A program made the translations under genes and the position numbers. Shown here in pieces: positions 47,237 to 56,407 of a stretch of DNA of 64,000 nucleotides; the first letter of the stretch is position 1; each line of letters begins with the position of its first letter. The notes beneath the pieces are model-generated. The model saw only the letters and a list, made by a program, of their open reading frames with translations, did not search any database and had not been told where the DNA came from. Origin of the DNA: Paracoccus zhejiangensis (GTDB taxonomy: Bacteria > Pseudomonadota > Alphaproteobacteria > Rhodobacterales > Rhodobacteraceae); assembly GCF_002847445.1 (NCBI RefSeq), contig NZ_CP025430.1, positions 2,480,001 to 2,544,000 on the forward strand, given 5' to 3'.

Positions 47237-48031
47237 ATGAGACATCTCGCCCTTGCCCTGCTGATGCTGCCGATGGCCGCGCCATCCCATGCCGAGCCGG
47301 AGGCGCTGCCGCCCGGTCTGGTCGGCGCGCGGCTGCTGCCCGGCTGGACCGACGATCAGGGCCACCGCATCGCCGCGCTGGAACTGCTGCTGGAGCCGGG
47401 CTGGAAGACCTATTGGCGCAGCCCCGGCGATACCGGCATCGCGCCCAGCTTTGACTGGGACGGGTCCGGGAATATCGGCAGCGTCGTCTTTCACTGGCCG
47501 GCGCCCGAGCTGATCGATTCCGGCGGCAGCCGCAGCTTTGGCTTCCATGACCGGCTGGTCCTGCCCTTCGAGGTGGTGCCGGCGGATCAGGAGAAACCGG
47601 TCACGCTGGCGGCGACGGTCGATTTCGGCCTTTGCGAGAATATCTGCGTGCCGGCCAACCTGACGCTGACCGCGCCGCCGCCCGAGGACCAGCCCGATCT
47701 CGCCATTCAGGCGGCGCTGGCCGAGCAGCCGCAGCACAGCGACGAAAAGCCCGCCTGCGACCTGACCGAAATCGACGACGGGATACAGGTCGCGCTGACG
47801 CTGCCGGACGGCGAAGGGGTCAAGGCGGTCGCCGTCGAATTGCCCGACCGGCCCGAGGTCTGGGTCTCGATGGCCGAGACTGAGACCGATGCGAAGGGGG
47901 TCCTGACCGCCACGGCCGATCTGGTTCCGCCCGAGGGCAAACCCTTCGACCTCGACCCGGACACGCTCCGGATCACGCTGATCGGGGACGGGCCGGCGCG
48001 CGAGATGCGTGGCTGCGACGCTGCCGGATAA
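47237..48031 (+). CDS. Periplasmic DsbD alpha-domain-like protein
   Basis: The 264-residue protein has a signal peptide (residues 1-18) and then a domain like the N-terminal part of DsbD/ScsB. Key features are LEPGWKTYWRSPGDTGIAPSF and a CX3C cysteine pair in VDFGLCENICVPANL. Two further cysteines lie at KPACD and RGCD. It lacks the membrane and thioredoxin domains of full DsbD, so it would need a separate electron donor. The start at 47237 is set by the signal peptide. Its last 59 bases overlap the convergent RND gene. Confidence 0.88.
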   Translation: MRHLALALLMLPMAAPSHAEPEALPPGLVGARLLPGWTDDQGHRIAALELLLEPGWKTYWRSPGDTGIAPSFDWDGSGNIGSVVFHWPAPELIDSGGSRSFGFHDRLVLPFEVVPADQEKPVTLAATVDFGLCENICVPANLTLTAPPPEDQPDLAIQAALAEQPQHSDEKPACDLTEIDDGIQVALTLPDGEGVKAVAVELPDRPEVWVSMAETETDAKGVLTATADLVPPEGKPFDLDPDTLRITLIGDGPAREMRGCDAAG

Positions 48032-51000
48032 GGCCAAGCCCGCCCGCCACCGCCACCGCGACAAGCAGCGCGGCGAGGTACCAGACCAGCGCCTGCCCCG
48101 CTGACCCCGCCACCGGCCACCAGCCGGGCAGAGTCACGCCAAGCGCCGGCACCAGTGTCACCGGCAGCAGCACCAGCGCGAAACCGGCCAGTGCCAGCCC
48201 CGCCCCCAGCCGCAAGGGCAGGCGCAAGGGTCCCGCGCGCAGGCCCCGCCTGAGCCCGCGCCGGGCATGCACGATATCCTCGCCGATCCCCAATGCCGCC
48301 GGCACAACCAGAAGCACCACCAGCATCCCGAAGCCCAGACCATAGGCCAGCGTCACCACGGTGGGCTTCAGGAACAGCGCCTGCGACGAGCGTTCGTAAA
48401 GCAGCGGCGCGAGGCCCAGCACGGTCGTTGCCGTGGTCAGGAAAACCGGCCGCAGGCGGTTGCAGACCGCATCGATGATGGCGGGGCGCATCGCCCGGTC
48501 CTTGGCGTATTCGTCGATGGTCGAGATCAGCACGATGGAATCGTTGATGATGATCCCCGACATGCCGATCAGCCCGACGATCGAGAACATCGACATGGGC
48601 AGGCCCCAGATCGTATGCCCCCAGACAGCGCCGATCAGGCCGAAGGGAATCACCGCCATGACCACCACCGGCCGGGTCCAGGAGGCGAAGATCCATGCCA
48701 GCACCATGTAGATGCCCAGCATCGCCAGCGCGAAGCCCAGCCCCGCCTCGCCCAGAAAATCGCGTTCCTGCTCGGCGAGGCCGGTGGTTTCGAAGCTGAT
48801 GCCGTAATCAGCGGCGATCTGCGGCATGATGCTGGTTTCCAGCGCGGCGGTGATCTCGGCGGCGCGGGCGGGGTCGTCATCGGAAATGTCGCCGGTGACC
48901 GAGATCATCCGCACCCCGTTCTCGCGCCGGACGGTCGAGAAGCCGGCCCGGCTGCCCACGGTGACGATATCGGCCAAAGGTACCCATTGTCCCGAGGCCG
49001 AGCGCATCATCATCCGGTCAAGGAAATCGCCGCGACGCTCGCTTTCCGGAAGTTCCACCCGGATCGCGCCGCTGCGGATGCCGACCGGAAAGGTCGCCGC
49101 CTCGATGCCGCCCAAACGCTGGCGCAATTCCCGCGCCAGCCCCTCGGTGGTGAAGCCAAGCGCCCGGCCCTGCGGGGTCAGTTCCAGCGCCAGCTCTTCC
49201 TTGTCATAGGACATGCTGTCTTCCAGCGCCGACACCTCGGGGAAGGCCGAGAGCCGGGTCTTCAGCGCCTCGGCCGCATCCTTCAGCCGCTGCGCATCGG
49301 CCCCGCTCATCCGGACCGAGATGGCGTCGCCCCCCGGTCCGCCCCGAAAGCCGCGGAAACTGATGGTCTCAAGCCGCGGGTCCGCCGGCATGGCGGCTTG
49401 CAGGTCGCCGACGAATTCGAAGCTGGAATAGGGCCGCAGGTCGGCATCGATCAGCTCGACCTGGATCGAGCCCAGCTGGTCGGGGTCCTTGGTCTCGGCC
49501 CCGGGCAGCGAGCGGCCGGAATTGCCGCCGATCTGGGCCATGGCATGGGTGACCGGGTTGGTGCCATATTCGGCCTCGTAATCGCCGGCCACGCGGTCCA
49601 CCGCCGCCTGCACCAGCCCGAGAACGCGCATCGTATCCTCGCGCGTGGCGCCGGGCAGCATGGCGAAATTGCCCGCGACGCTGCCCTGTTCGGGCGAATC
49701 GAAAAAGCGCCACGGCACCTTGCCGGTGATCATCGCAGCCGCCGACCAGCCGAAAAGCGCAATGGTCGCGGCCAGCACCGGATAGCGCAGGCGGATGATC
49801 CAGCCGAGCATCGGGCGCACGGCGCGTTCGGTCAGCCAGTCGAGCCCCCGGTTCACCAGCCGCGAGGGCTTGTCATACCAGTTGTCGCGCGCCGCCCGGG
49901 TCAGGGCATGGGCCATGTGATTGGGCAGGACGAGGAAGCACTCGATCAGCGAGGCGACCAACACCATGATGACGGTCAGCGGAATATCGACGATCAGGTT
50001 GCCGAAGCGCCCGCCAATGGCCATCAGCCCGCCAAAGGCGATGACCGTGGTCAGCGTCGAGGAGACGACAGGTGCCGCCATGCGCTGCGCGGCGCGTTCG
50101 GCGGCAACCATCGCCCGCTCGCCCAGCTTGCGGGCGCGGTAATCGGCATGTTCGCCGACGACGATCGCATCATCGACGATGATCCCCAAGGTCAGGATCA
50201 GAGCGAAAAGCGAGATCATGTTCAGCGTCATGCCGAAGGCATACATCAGCCCGATGGCCGCGAGCAGCGAGGCCGGAATCCCCGCCGCCACCCAGAGCGC
50301 GGTGCGGGCGTTCAGGAACAGGAACAGCAGTGCCACCACCAGCCCCAGACCCATGATGGCATTGTCCACGAGGATCTGCAGCCGGCCCGAGATCTGTTCG
50401 GCCCGGGCGCGCACCAGCTCGATCTCGACCCCGTCGGGCAGCGAGGGGCGCATCTCGGCAGCGACCGCCTCGACCTCTTCCTGCATGGTGATGGCATCGC
50501 CGGCGGCGGCGCGCTGGACCTGGATGACCACGGCGGGATCGGTGCCGACATAGAAGGCCTCTTCGCGATCCATGCCGGTCGAGGTGACGGTGGCGACCTC
50601 GCCCACGGTCAGGATCGTGCCGTCGGGTTCCAGCCGCAGCGGGAGGGCTGCGACCGAGGCCGGATCGCGCGCCTCGGTTCCCGTGCGCACGCGCGAGGCG
50701 CCCGAGGCGACATCGCCCGCAGGCTGGGCAGTGGCGGCGGCGGCAACCACTTCGGCGATCTCGCTCATGGTCAGGTCGTTGCGGACCAGATCGGCGACGC
50801 GCACCTCGATCAGCGTCTCAGGCGCGGCCAGACCGGCGACGCTGGCGCGGGTGATGCCCCGCGCATAGAGCCGGTTCAGCATGTCATCGGCCAGCCGGCC
50901 CAGCTGATCGACGCCCAAGGGGCCCGAGATGACCACATCCGCCACCCGGTCGCGCCAGGCGCCTCGGGTGATCTCGGGTTCCTCGGCATCCTCGGGCAGG

Positions 51001-51377
51001 GTGTCCACCGTGGCCACGGCGGTTTCGACCTCGGCCATGGCGCGCGACATGTCCCAGCCCGGCTCGAATTCCAGCTCGATCCGGCCCGAACCCTGATTGG
51101 CCCGGCTTTCCTCCAGCGCCACGCCCTCAACGGCCAGCAGCACCGGCTCGAGCACGGCGATGACCGAGCGATCGACATCCTCGGCCCCGGCGCCGTCCCA
51201 ACGGACCGAGATATTGACCTGTTCGATCACCGTGTCAGGGAAATACTGCGCCCGCATCCGTGGCGCGGCGACCAGCCCGCCCACCACCATGACCGCCAGA
51301 ACCAGATTGGCCAGCGTTGCATGGCGGGTGAACAGCGACAGCAGGCCGCGACCGGGTTCCGGGGCCGGATCAGCCAT
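47973..51377 (-). CDS. RND-family efflux transporter permease
   Basis: This 1134-residue inner-membrane protein has the 12-helix RND layout with two large periplasmic loops. The first helix (NLVLAVMVVGGLV) is followed by YFPDTVIEQVNISV. The central FALILTLGIIVDDAIVVGEHADYRA segment carries the proton-relay aspartates, and MFSIVGLIGMSGIIINDSIVL is in the second half. It is an AcrB-like proton-driven exporter working with the adaptor encoded just upstream. The ATG at 51377 overlaps the adaptor end by eight bases. No outer-membrane factor gene is present nearby. The substrate is unknown. Confidence 0.94.
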   Translation of the reverse strand: MADPAPEPGRGLLSLFTRHATLANLVLAVMVVGGLVAAPRMRAQYFPDTVIEQVNISVRWDGAGAEDVDRSVIAVLEPVLLAVEGVALEESRANQGSGRIELEFEPGWDMSRAMAEVETAVATVDTLPEDAEEPEITRGAWRDRVADVVISGPLGVDQLGRLADDMLNRLYARGITRASVAGLAAPETLIEVRVADLVRNDLTMSEIAEVVAAAATAQPAGDVASGASRVRTGTEARDPASVAALPLRLEPDGTILTVGEVATVTSTGMDREEAFYVGTDPAVVIQVQRAAAGDAITMQEEVEAVAAEMRPSLPDGVEIELVRARAEQISGRLQILVDNAIMGLGLVVALLFLFLNARTALWVAAGIPASLLAAIGLMYAFGMTLNMISLFALILTLGIIVDDAIVVGEHADYRARKLGERAMVAAERAAQRMAAPVVSSTLTTVIAFGGLMAIGGRFGNLIVDIPLTVIMVLVASLIECFLVLPNHMAHALTRAARDNWYDKPSRLVNRGLDWLTERAVRPMLGWIIRLRYPVLAATIALFGWSAAAMITGKVPWRFFDSPEQGSVAGNFAMLPGATREDTMRVLGLVQAAVDRVAGDYEAEYGTNPVTHAMAQIGGNSGRSLPGAETKDPDQLGSIQVELIDADLRPYSSFEFVGDLQAAMPADPRLETISFRGFRGGPGGDAISVRMSGADAQRLKDAAEALKTRLSAFPEVSALEDSMSYDKEELALELTPQGRALGFTTEGLARELRQRLGGIEAATFPVGIRSGAIRVELPESERRGDFLDRMMMRSASGQWVPLADIVTVGSRAGFSTVRRENGVRMISVTGDISDDDPARAAEITAALETSIMPQIAADYGISFETTGLAEQERDFLGEAGLGFALAMLGIYMVLAWIFASWTRPVVVMAVIPFGLIGAVWGHTIWGLPMSMFSIVGLIGMSGIIINDSIVLISTIDEYAKDRAMRPAIIDAVCNRLRPVFLTTATTVLGLAPLLYERSSQALFLKPTVVTLAYGLGFGMLVVLLVVPAALGIGEDIVHARRGLRRGLRAGPLRLPLRLGAGLALAGFALVLLPVTLVPALGVTLPGWWPVAGSAGQALVWYLAALLVAVAVAGGLGLIRQRRSHASRAPARPRSA

Positions 51378-52737
51378 CGGCCTGCGCCCCAGCGCGCTGC
51401 GCCTGCTGCTGCGGCGCATCCCCGCGCCGGTTCTGCGCCTCGGGCAGGCCCGGCTCACCCACTGGGGCGGCGGTATCGCGCACGAGGATACCGGCGCCCA
51501 GCTGCGGCGCGCGTTCGGCGACGATGCGCGCGCCGGCGAGGTCGGCGGCCACCGCGATCACCACGTCGTCGCCCTGACGCCGCAGCACCTCGACCGGGCG
51601 GGCGATCAGCCGGCTGTCAGGACCGACGACCAGCACCGCGCCGTCGCCCCCCACCGCCGAGGCCGGGATCAGCGCGGCATCGGGCAAGGGCGGCTCGTCG
51701 ATCTCGACGGTGACGAAATCGCCCGGACGCAGCCGCGCATCGGGCTGATCGAGCCTTGCATAGACCGTGCGGCCCGCCGCGCCCTCGGCCACCGAAGCCG
51801 CAGAGCGGTCCAGATGCGCCGGCGCGGTGATCCGCCCGGCCGAGCCGTCCAGCACCACCCGCACCGGCGTGCCGACCAGCCGCGCTTCTTCCGCAACCAG
51901 CCGCGAATATTGCTGCAGCGACAGCGGGATCTGCACCTCCAGCGCGTCGGGGTCGATGATCTGGGCCAGTTGCTCGTTCTGGCTGACCAGCCCGCCCTCG
52001 ACCGCCGTGACCGCCGTGACCCGCCCGGCAAAGTTGGCACGCACCTCGGTCAGTTCCAGTTCGCGCTGCGCCTCGGCCAGATCGATCTGGCTGCGCTGCA
52101 GGGCAATCTCGGCCAGCGAGACGGCGCTTTCGGCATCGGCCAGCGCCGATTGCCGCGACAGCACCGCCTGCGCCGCCGCGGAGGCTGCCAGTTCCGCCGC
52201 CTCGCGCTCGCCGCTGGTCCCCAGCCGCCGCTCGGCCAGTTCGCGCTGCCGCTCCATCGCTGCCTGGCGCAGCTCGACCTGCGCCCGTGCCGCCGCGAGA
52301 TCATCCGTGCCGATGGCCACGGCGCGGCGCGCATCCTCCAGCGCGGCTTCGGCCTCGGCCTGCGCGGCCAGCAGATTATCCAGCACCGATTGCGCCTGCG
52401 CCGGATCGGTCTGCAGCAGCAACTGCCCGGCCTCGACCTGCCCTCCCTCGTGCAGATCAGGATCGAGATAGGTGATGCGCCCCGAGGCCCCGGCCCTCAG
52501 CTCCAACCGGCGACGCGAGTCGACGCGGCCATAGACCGACATCACAGGCGCGACCGTCGCGGGTTCAAGCGCGATCAGCCGCACGGTGAAGGCCTGCTCC
52601 TCGGCCTGCCGCCCGCCGGGACCACCGGTGCGCGCCTGTTCGAGCGCCTGCCATATCTGGAAGGCCGCCAGAAACAGCAGCCCGAAGGTCAAAGAAATGA
52701 TGAACAGCCCGCCAAGGCTGCGAAGAAGAAAACGCAT
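51370..52737 (-). CDS. RND efflux periplasmic adaptor (membrane fusion protein)
   Basis: The 455-residue protein has an N-terminal membrane anchor (residues 8-27). The lipoyl/barrel-sandwich halves are around GRVDSRRRLELRAGASGRI and EVRANFAGRVTAV, with a long coiled-coil hairpin (about 125-215, Ala/Glu/Arg-rich) between them. A beta-barrel and membrane-proximal domain end the protein. It bridges the RND pump to an outer-membrane channel. The pair is probably one operon. Confidence 0.93.
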   Translation of the reverse strand: MRFLLRSLGGLFIISLTFGLLFLAAFQIWQALEQARTGGPGGRQAEEQAFTVRLIALEPATVAPVMSVYGRVDSRRRLELRAGASGRITYLDPDLHEGGQVEAGQLLLQTDPAQAQSVLDNLLAAQAEAEAALEDARRAVAIGTDDLAAARAQVELRQAAMERQRELAERRLGTSGEREAAELAASAAAQAVLSRQSALADAESAVSLAEIALQRSQIDLAEAQRELELTEVRANFAGRVTAVTAVEGGLVSQNEQLAQIIDPDALEVQIPLSLQQYSRLVAEEARLVGTPVRVVLDGSAGRITAPAHLDRSAASVAEGAAGRTVYARLDQPDARLRPGDFVTVEIDEPPLPDAALIPASAVGGDGAVLVVGPDSRLIARPVEVLRRQGDDVVIAVAADLAGARIVAERAPQLGAGILVRDTAAPVGEPGLPEAQNRRGDAPQQQAQRAGAQADG

Positions 52738-52787
52738 GTCAAACCTGCCCGTTGGGCAACGGTTAGCCCATGATTAGGAAATGAACC

Positions 52788-53621
52788 CTAAACGGGGCAT
52801 GCGTCCAGCTTTTCCGCCAGTGACAGAAGGTCGGCCCAGGCCTCACGCTTGGCGGGCGGATTGCGCAGAAGATAGGCCGGATGGGTCATCGGCAAGGCGG
52901 GTCTGCCAAAGGCCTCGGTCCAGCCGCCGCGCAGCCGCAGAATGCCGCGCCGGCCCAGTGCAGCCTGGCAGGGCGTGTTCCCCATCAGCACCACGACATC
53001 GGGATCGACCAGCGCCACGTGGCGGCGCACGAAGGGCATCATCATCGCCATTTCATCGGGCGAGGGGTCGCGATTTCCCGGCGGGCGCCACGGTAAAACA
53101 TTGGTGATGTAGAGCGCGCGTTCCGCATCCACCGCGTCCCGCGCCAGCCCGATGGCTGCGAACATGCGGTCCAGCAGCTGCCCGGCGCGACCGACGAAGG
53201 GGCGGCCCTGCCGGTCCTCCTCGTCGCCCGGCGCCTCGCCAAGGATCAGCACGCGGGCCTTCGGGTTGCCATCGGCGAAGGCAAAGTTCCGCGCGCCCTT
53301 CTTCAGCTCGATACCGTCGAACGCCTCCTGCGCGGCGGCCAACTGCTCCAGCGTCCCGGCCGCATCGGCCAGCCGCGTGGCCTCGGCCACCAAGGCCTCA
53401 AGCGGGCTTTCGTCGGGCAGGCGGGGTGCGGCCGTGGGCGTGTTCGCGGTGGGAGCCGCGATCGTCGGACGCGCAGCCGAAACTGGCTCGGCCAATTCGA
53501 AGCGATCGACCGGCGCATCCAGCATCGGCTCGTCCGCGCCCATCTCGGCCTGCCACTCCAAGAGCGCGAGCGCCGCCTCGGGCGTCAGATCGAGGCCAAG
53601 ATATGTGGGGTTCCCGTCCAT
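52788..53621 (-). CDS. Uracil-DNA glycosylase, family 4-like, without visible Fe-S cysteines
   Basis: The 277-residue enzyme should excise uracil from DNA. It has [20 protein letters not shown] starting at 128, [15 protein letters not shown] near 174-188, [11 protein letters not shown] and the THPAYLLR motif with His247. Family 4 enzymes bind a 4Fe-4S cluster with four cysteines; here the only cysteines are Cys218 and Cys275, so the cluster seems absent. The N-terminal 85 residues include a disordered Ala/Pro linker. It follows petR after 21 bases on the same strand. Confidence 0.88.
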   Translation of the reverse strand: MDGNPTYLGLDLTPEAALALLEWQAEMGADEPMLDAPVDRFELAEPVSAARPTIAAPTANTPTAAPRLPDESPLEALVAEATRLADAAGTLEQLAAAQEAFDGIELKKGARNFAFADGNPKARVLILGEAPGDEEDRQGRPFVGRAGQLLDRMFAAIGLARDAVDAERALYITNVLPWRPPGNRDPSPDEMAMMMPFVRRHVALVDPDVVVLMGNTPCQAALGRRGILRLRGGWTEAFGRPALPMTHPAYLLRNPPAKREAWADLLSLAEKLDACPV

Positions 53622-53642
53622 CGGCGCAGCCTAGCGCAGCCC

Positions 53643-54365
53643 TCAGTCGGCGACCAGCATATAGCCGGTGCCGCGCACGGTCTGCAGGAAGCGCGGCTCG
53701 CGCGGGTCGGGCTCGATCTTGCGCCTGAGCCGGGTGATCTGCACGTCGATGGCGCGCTCGCTGTTCTCGCCCTCGTCGCCATTGGCCGCCGCGCCGCCGC
53801 CGCGCCCCAGGTCCTCGATCAGATCGGTGCGGCTGACCGGCTGTCCCCGGCTGGCGGCAAGCCGGCGCAGCAGCGCCTGTTCGGTGCCGGTCAGCCGCAG
53901 GGGCGTTTCGCCCTGCCACAGCTCACCCTTCTCGGTGTCATAGCGCAGCATGCCGAGCGACAGGAATTTCTGCGTCGTCGCCTCGACCGTCGGCATCCGC
54001 CGCAGGATCGCCGCGATTCTCAGCAAAAGCTCGCGCGGCTCGAAGGGTTTCGACAGATAGTCATCGGCACCGCTTTCCAGCCCCGAGATCCGGTCCTCGG
54101 TCTCGCCCTTGGCGGTCAACAGCAGGATCGGCGTGTTGATCGACTTGCGCAGGTCGCGGGTCAGCGACATGCCATCCTCGCCCGGCATCATCACGTCGAG
54201 CACGATCAGGTCGAATTCCAGCCCCTTCAGCAACCGCCGCGCCTGCTGGGCGTCGCGGGCCTGGGTGACGAAATAGCCGTTCTTCTCCAGGAACCGCTTC
54301 AAGAGCGACCGGATACGCTCGTCATCATCGACGATCAGGATATGGGTATCGGCGGTGCTGGTCAT
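53643..54365 (-). CDS. petR: OmpR-family response regulator, PetR-like
   Basis: This 240-residue regulator has a receiver domain with acidic Asp13/Asp14, phospho-acceptor Asp57 (IVLDVMMPGEDG) and the conserved lysine in YLSKPFEPREL. A C-terminal winged helix carries ERAIDVQITRLRRKIEPDP and VRGTGYMLV. With the MarR gene overlapping its start by four bases, the pair matches petP-petR of Rhodobacter capsulatus, which affects cytochrome bc1 gene expression there. No sensor kinase gene is adjacent. The gene name rests on this context. Confidence 0.85.
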   Translation of the reverse strand: MTSTADTHILIVDDDERIRSLLKRFLEKNGYFVTQARDAQQARRLLKGLEFDLIVLDVMMPGEDGMSLTRDLRKSINTPILLLTAKGETEDRISGLESGADDYLSKPFEPRELLLRIAAILRRMPTVEATTQKFLSLGMLRYDTEKGELWQGETPLRLTGTEQALLRRLAASRGQPVSRTDLIEDLGRGGGAAANGDEGENSERAIDVQITRLRRKIEPDPREPRFLQTVRGTGYMLVAD

Positions 54366-54883
54366 GTCCGGTCGTCGGTCTGGTCCTTCATCGACTGATA
54401 CTGTGCCCGTGTCTCGGGGTCCATCATCGCTTCGAGCACCTGCCGGAAGCCCGCCACCGCCTGCGGCCCGACGGCGCGATAGGCGGCGCGCATCCGCGCC
54501 CGCTGCGCCTCGGAGAGACGGCGTTCCAGCGCCGTGCCCTTCTCGGTCAGGTAAAGCTGCCGCTCGCGCCGGTCGCGCCGGCCGACGCGGCTTTCGACCA
54601 GCCCGTCCTCGATCAGCGTCCTGAGGACCCGGTTCAGCGATTGCTTGGTCACGCCCAGAACGTCCAGAAGCGAGGTCACCGTCAGCCCCGGACCGCGATT
54701 GATGAAATGCAGCGCCCGGTGATGGGCGCGGCCGTAATCCATATCCTCGAGAATCAGGTCGGGGTCCGAGGTGAAGGCGCGATAGGCGAAGAACATCGCC
54801 TCGATGCCGCCGCGCAACTGGTCATCGGTCAGGAACAGCAGGCTTTCCCCGCCAAGTCCCCCGATCCGCACCTTCTCCTGCAT
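54362..54883 (-). CDS. petP: MarR-family regulator, PetP-like
   Basis: The 173-residue protein has a MarR winged helix. The region TVTSLLDVLGVTKQSLNRVLRTLIEDGLVE holds the DNA-binding helix and RVGRRDRRERQLYLTEKG is the wing. N-terminal and C-terminal helices form the dimer interface. It is first in the operon petP-petR (ATGA overlap). It is divergent from ilvE, separated by about 147 bases. Confidence 0.86.
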   Translation of the reverse strand: MQEKVRIGGLGGESLLFLTDDQLRGGIEAMFFAYRAFTSDPDLILEDMDYGRAHHRALHFINRGPGLTVTSLLDVLGVTKQSLNRVLRTLIEDGLVESRVGRRDRRERQLYLTEKGTALERRLSEAQRARMRAAYRAVGPQAVAGFRQVLEAMMDPETRAQYQSMKDQTDDRT

Positions 54884-55029
54884 GGTTGTCTTTCTTTCCC
54901 CGGGGATATGGCAGTCTTGTTGACTTTCCTAGATTCGATTGCTAGCCGTCAAGCCGGTTTGCGCAATTTATCAGCCGAAGTTGGTGAGGATTGCGCAAGA
55001 TTTGGAAAGCTAGGGGCCAGGAGGGTGAC

Positions 55030-55899
55030 ATGGCGGGTGCTTACGACGATCGCGACGGCAAGATCTGGATGGACGGCAAACTGGTTGAGTGGCGCGACGC
55101 GAATGTCCACATCCTGTCGCACGCGCTGCACTATGCCAGCTCGGTCTTCGAGGGCGAGCGCTGCTATTCCGGCAAGATCTTCAAAAGCCACGAACATTCG
55201 CTGCGGCTGATCGAATCCGCCCGGCTTCTGGACATGGAGTCGCCCTATAGCGCCGACGAGATCGACGCCGCCAAGGAGGCCGTGTTGGCGGCCAATGGCT
55301 TCACCGATGCCTATGTGCGCGCGGTGATGTGGCGCGGCTCGGGCGAGGATATGGGCGTCTCGGCCCGCCGCAATCCGGTGCGCATGGCCATCGCGGCCTG
55401 GGAATGGGGCAGCTACTACGGCGACGCCAAATGGCAGGGCGCGAAGCTGGACATCGCCAAGTGGAAGCGTCCCAGCCCAGAGACCATCCCCACCGCCGCC
55501 AAGGCCGCCGGCCTCTACATGATCTGCACCATGTCCAAGCACGCCGCCGAGGCCAAGGGCTGCTCGGACGCGCTGTTCATGGACTGGGAGGGCTTCGTGG
55601 CCGAGGCCACCGGCGCCAATATCTTCTTCGTCAAGGATGGCGAGATCCACACCCCGCTGGCCGACCGCTTCCTGAACGGTATCACCCGTCAGACCATCAT
55701 CCAGATGCTGAAGGACAAGGGCCTGACCGTGCATGAACGCCGGATCAAGCCCGAGGAAATGGCCGATTTCAGCGAATGCTGGCTGACCGGCACCGCCGCC
55801 GAGGTGACCCCCGTGGGCCAGATCGGCGACTACATGTTCCAGGTCGGCAACGTGACCCGCGAGATCGCCGAGGATTACGAGAAGCTGGTCCGGGCCTAA
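55030..55899 (+). CDS. ilvE: Branched-chain amino acid aminotransferase
   Basis: The 289-residue class IV PLP enzyme performs the last step of valine, leucine and isoleucine synthesis and the first of their breakdown. The PLP-binding Lys158 is in IPTAAKAAGLY. HALHYASSVFEGERCY and VAEATGANIFFVKDG are family motifs, and the end LTGTAAEVTPV fits. The ATG at 55030 follows AGGAGGG, which fixes the start. A strong terminator follows. Confidence 0.95.
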   Translation: MAGAYDDRDGKIWMDGKLVEWRDANVHILSHALHYASSVFEGERCYSGKIFKSHEHSLRLIESARLLDMESPYSADEIDAAKEAVLAANGFTDAYVRAVMWRGSGEDMGVSARRNPVRMAIAAWEWGSYYGDAKWQGAKLDIAKWKRPSPETIPTAAKAAGLYMICTMSKHAAEAKGCSDALFMDWEGFVAEATGANIFFVKDGEIHTPLADRFLNGITRQTIIQMLKDKGLTVHERRIKPEEMADFSECWLTGTAAEVTPVGQIGDYMFQVGNVTREIAEDYEKLVRA

Positions 55900-55917
55900 G
55901 CCGTCATCACCATAACG

Positions 55918-55951
55918 AAAAGGCCGCCGGTATTGCGCCCGGCGGCCTTTT
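55918..55951. terminator. Bidirectional intrinsic terminator after ilvE
   Basis: AAAAGGCCGCCGG (55918-55930) pairs with CCGGCGGCCTTTT (55939-55951) around an eight-base loop. It is followed by T-rich sequence and preceded by A-rich sequence, so it serves both ilvE and the convergent HxlR gene. Confidence 0.9.
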
Positions 55952-55976
55952 TCGTTTCAGGGTTCGGGCGCGGGCC

Positions 55977-56303
55977 CTAACCAGCGGCGCCGCGCGCCAG
56001 TTGATCCGTGCCCCACACCTCCATTGCCTCGATGATCGGGGCCAGAGTCTGCCCGCGCGGGGTCAGGCTGTATTCGACATGGGGCGGCACGGTTTCGAAC
56101 ACCTTGCGGGCGACAACCCCATCGGCTTCCAGCGCGCGCAGTTCCAAGGTCAGCATCCGTTGGGTGATCTCGGGGATGGCGCGCCGCAGCGCGTTGAAGC
56201 GGATCGGCTGGTCTTTGAGGTTGAACAGGATCAGCGGGGTCCATTTGCCGCCGATCACCTTCAGCGTCGCGGCCACCGGGCAGGCTTTCAGATCATCGCT
56301 CAT
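55977..56303 (-). CDS. HxlR-family transcriptional regulator
   Basis: The 108-residue protein is a one-domain winged helix of HxlR type: Cys8 in the typical ACPV context, GGKWTPLILFNLKD, and RFNALRRAIPEITQRMLT. VEYSLTPRGQTL follows near the end. HxlR proteins with a cysteine at this place often sense quinones or aldehydes. The ATG at 56303 has a GAGG site; a GTG two codons upstream is less likely. It is divergent from the NmrA-type gene and probably represses it. Confidence 0.92.
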   Translation of the reverse strand: MSDDLKACPVAATLKVIGGKWTPLILFNLKDQPIRFNALRRAIPEITQRMLTLELRALEADGVVARKVFETVPPHVEYSLTPRGQTLAPIIEAMEVWGTDQLARGAAG

Positions 56304-56346
56304 CGGCACCTCGGGACAGTAGGGTCAGGGCAGTATAAAAATAGTG

Positions 56347-56356
56347 CGTACTTACG
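56347..56356. promoter_or_regulatory. Short palindrome in the HxlR/NmrA divergent region
   Basis: CGTA-CT-TACG lies between the divergent genes beside the AT-rich stretch TATAAA (56334-56339). Its position suits autoregulation by the HxlR protein. The arms are only four bases. Confidence 0.25.
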
Positions 56357-56407
56357 TGATTCGCAGCACCACCGTAATCTATCCCGGCACACAGAAGGAG
56401 AGAAATC

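Noticed and set aside
48267..51713. A 1148-codon plus-strand open frame
   Set aside because: It is the antisense of the RND permease gene and reads as a low-complexity His/Arg/Gln sequence with no domain.
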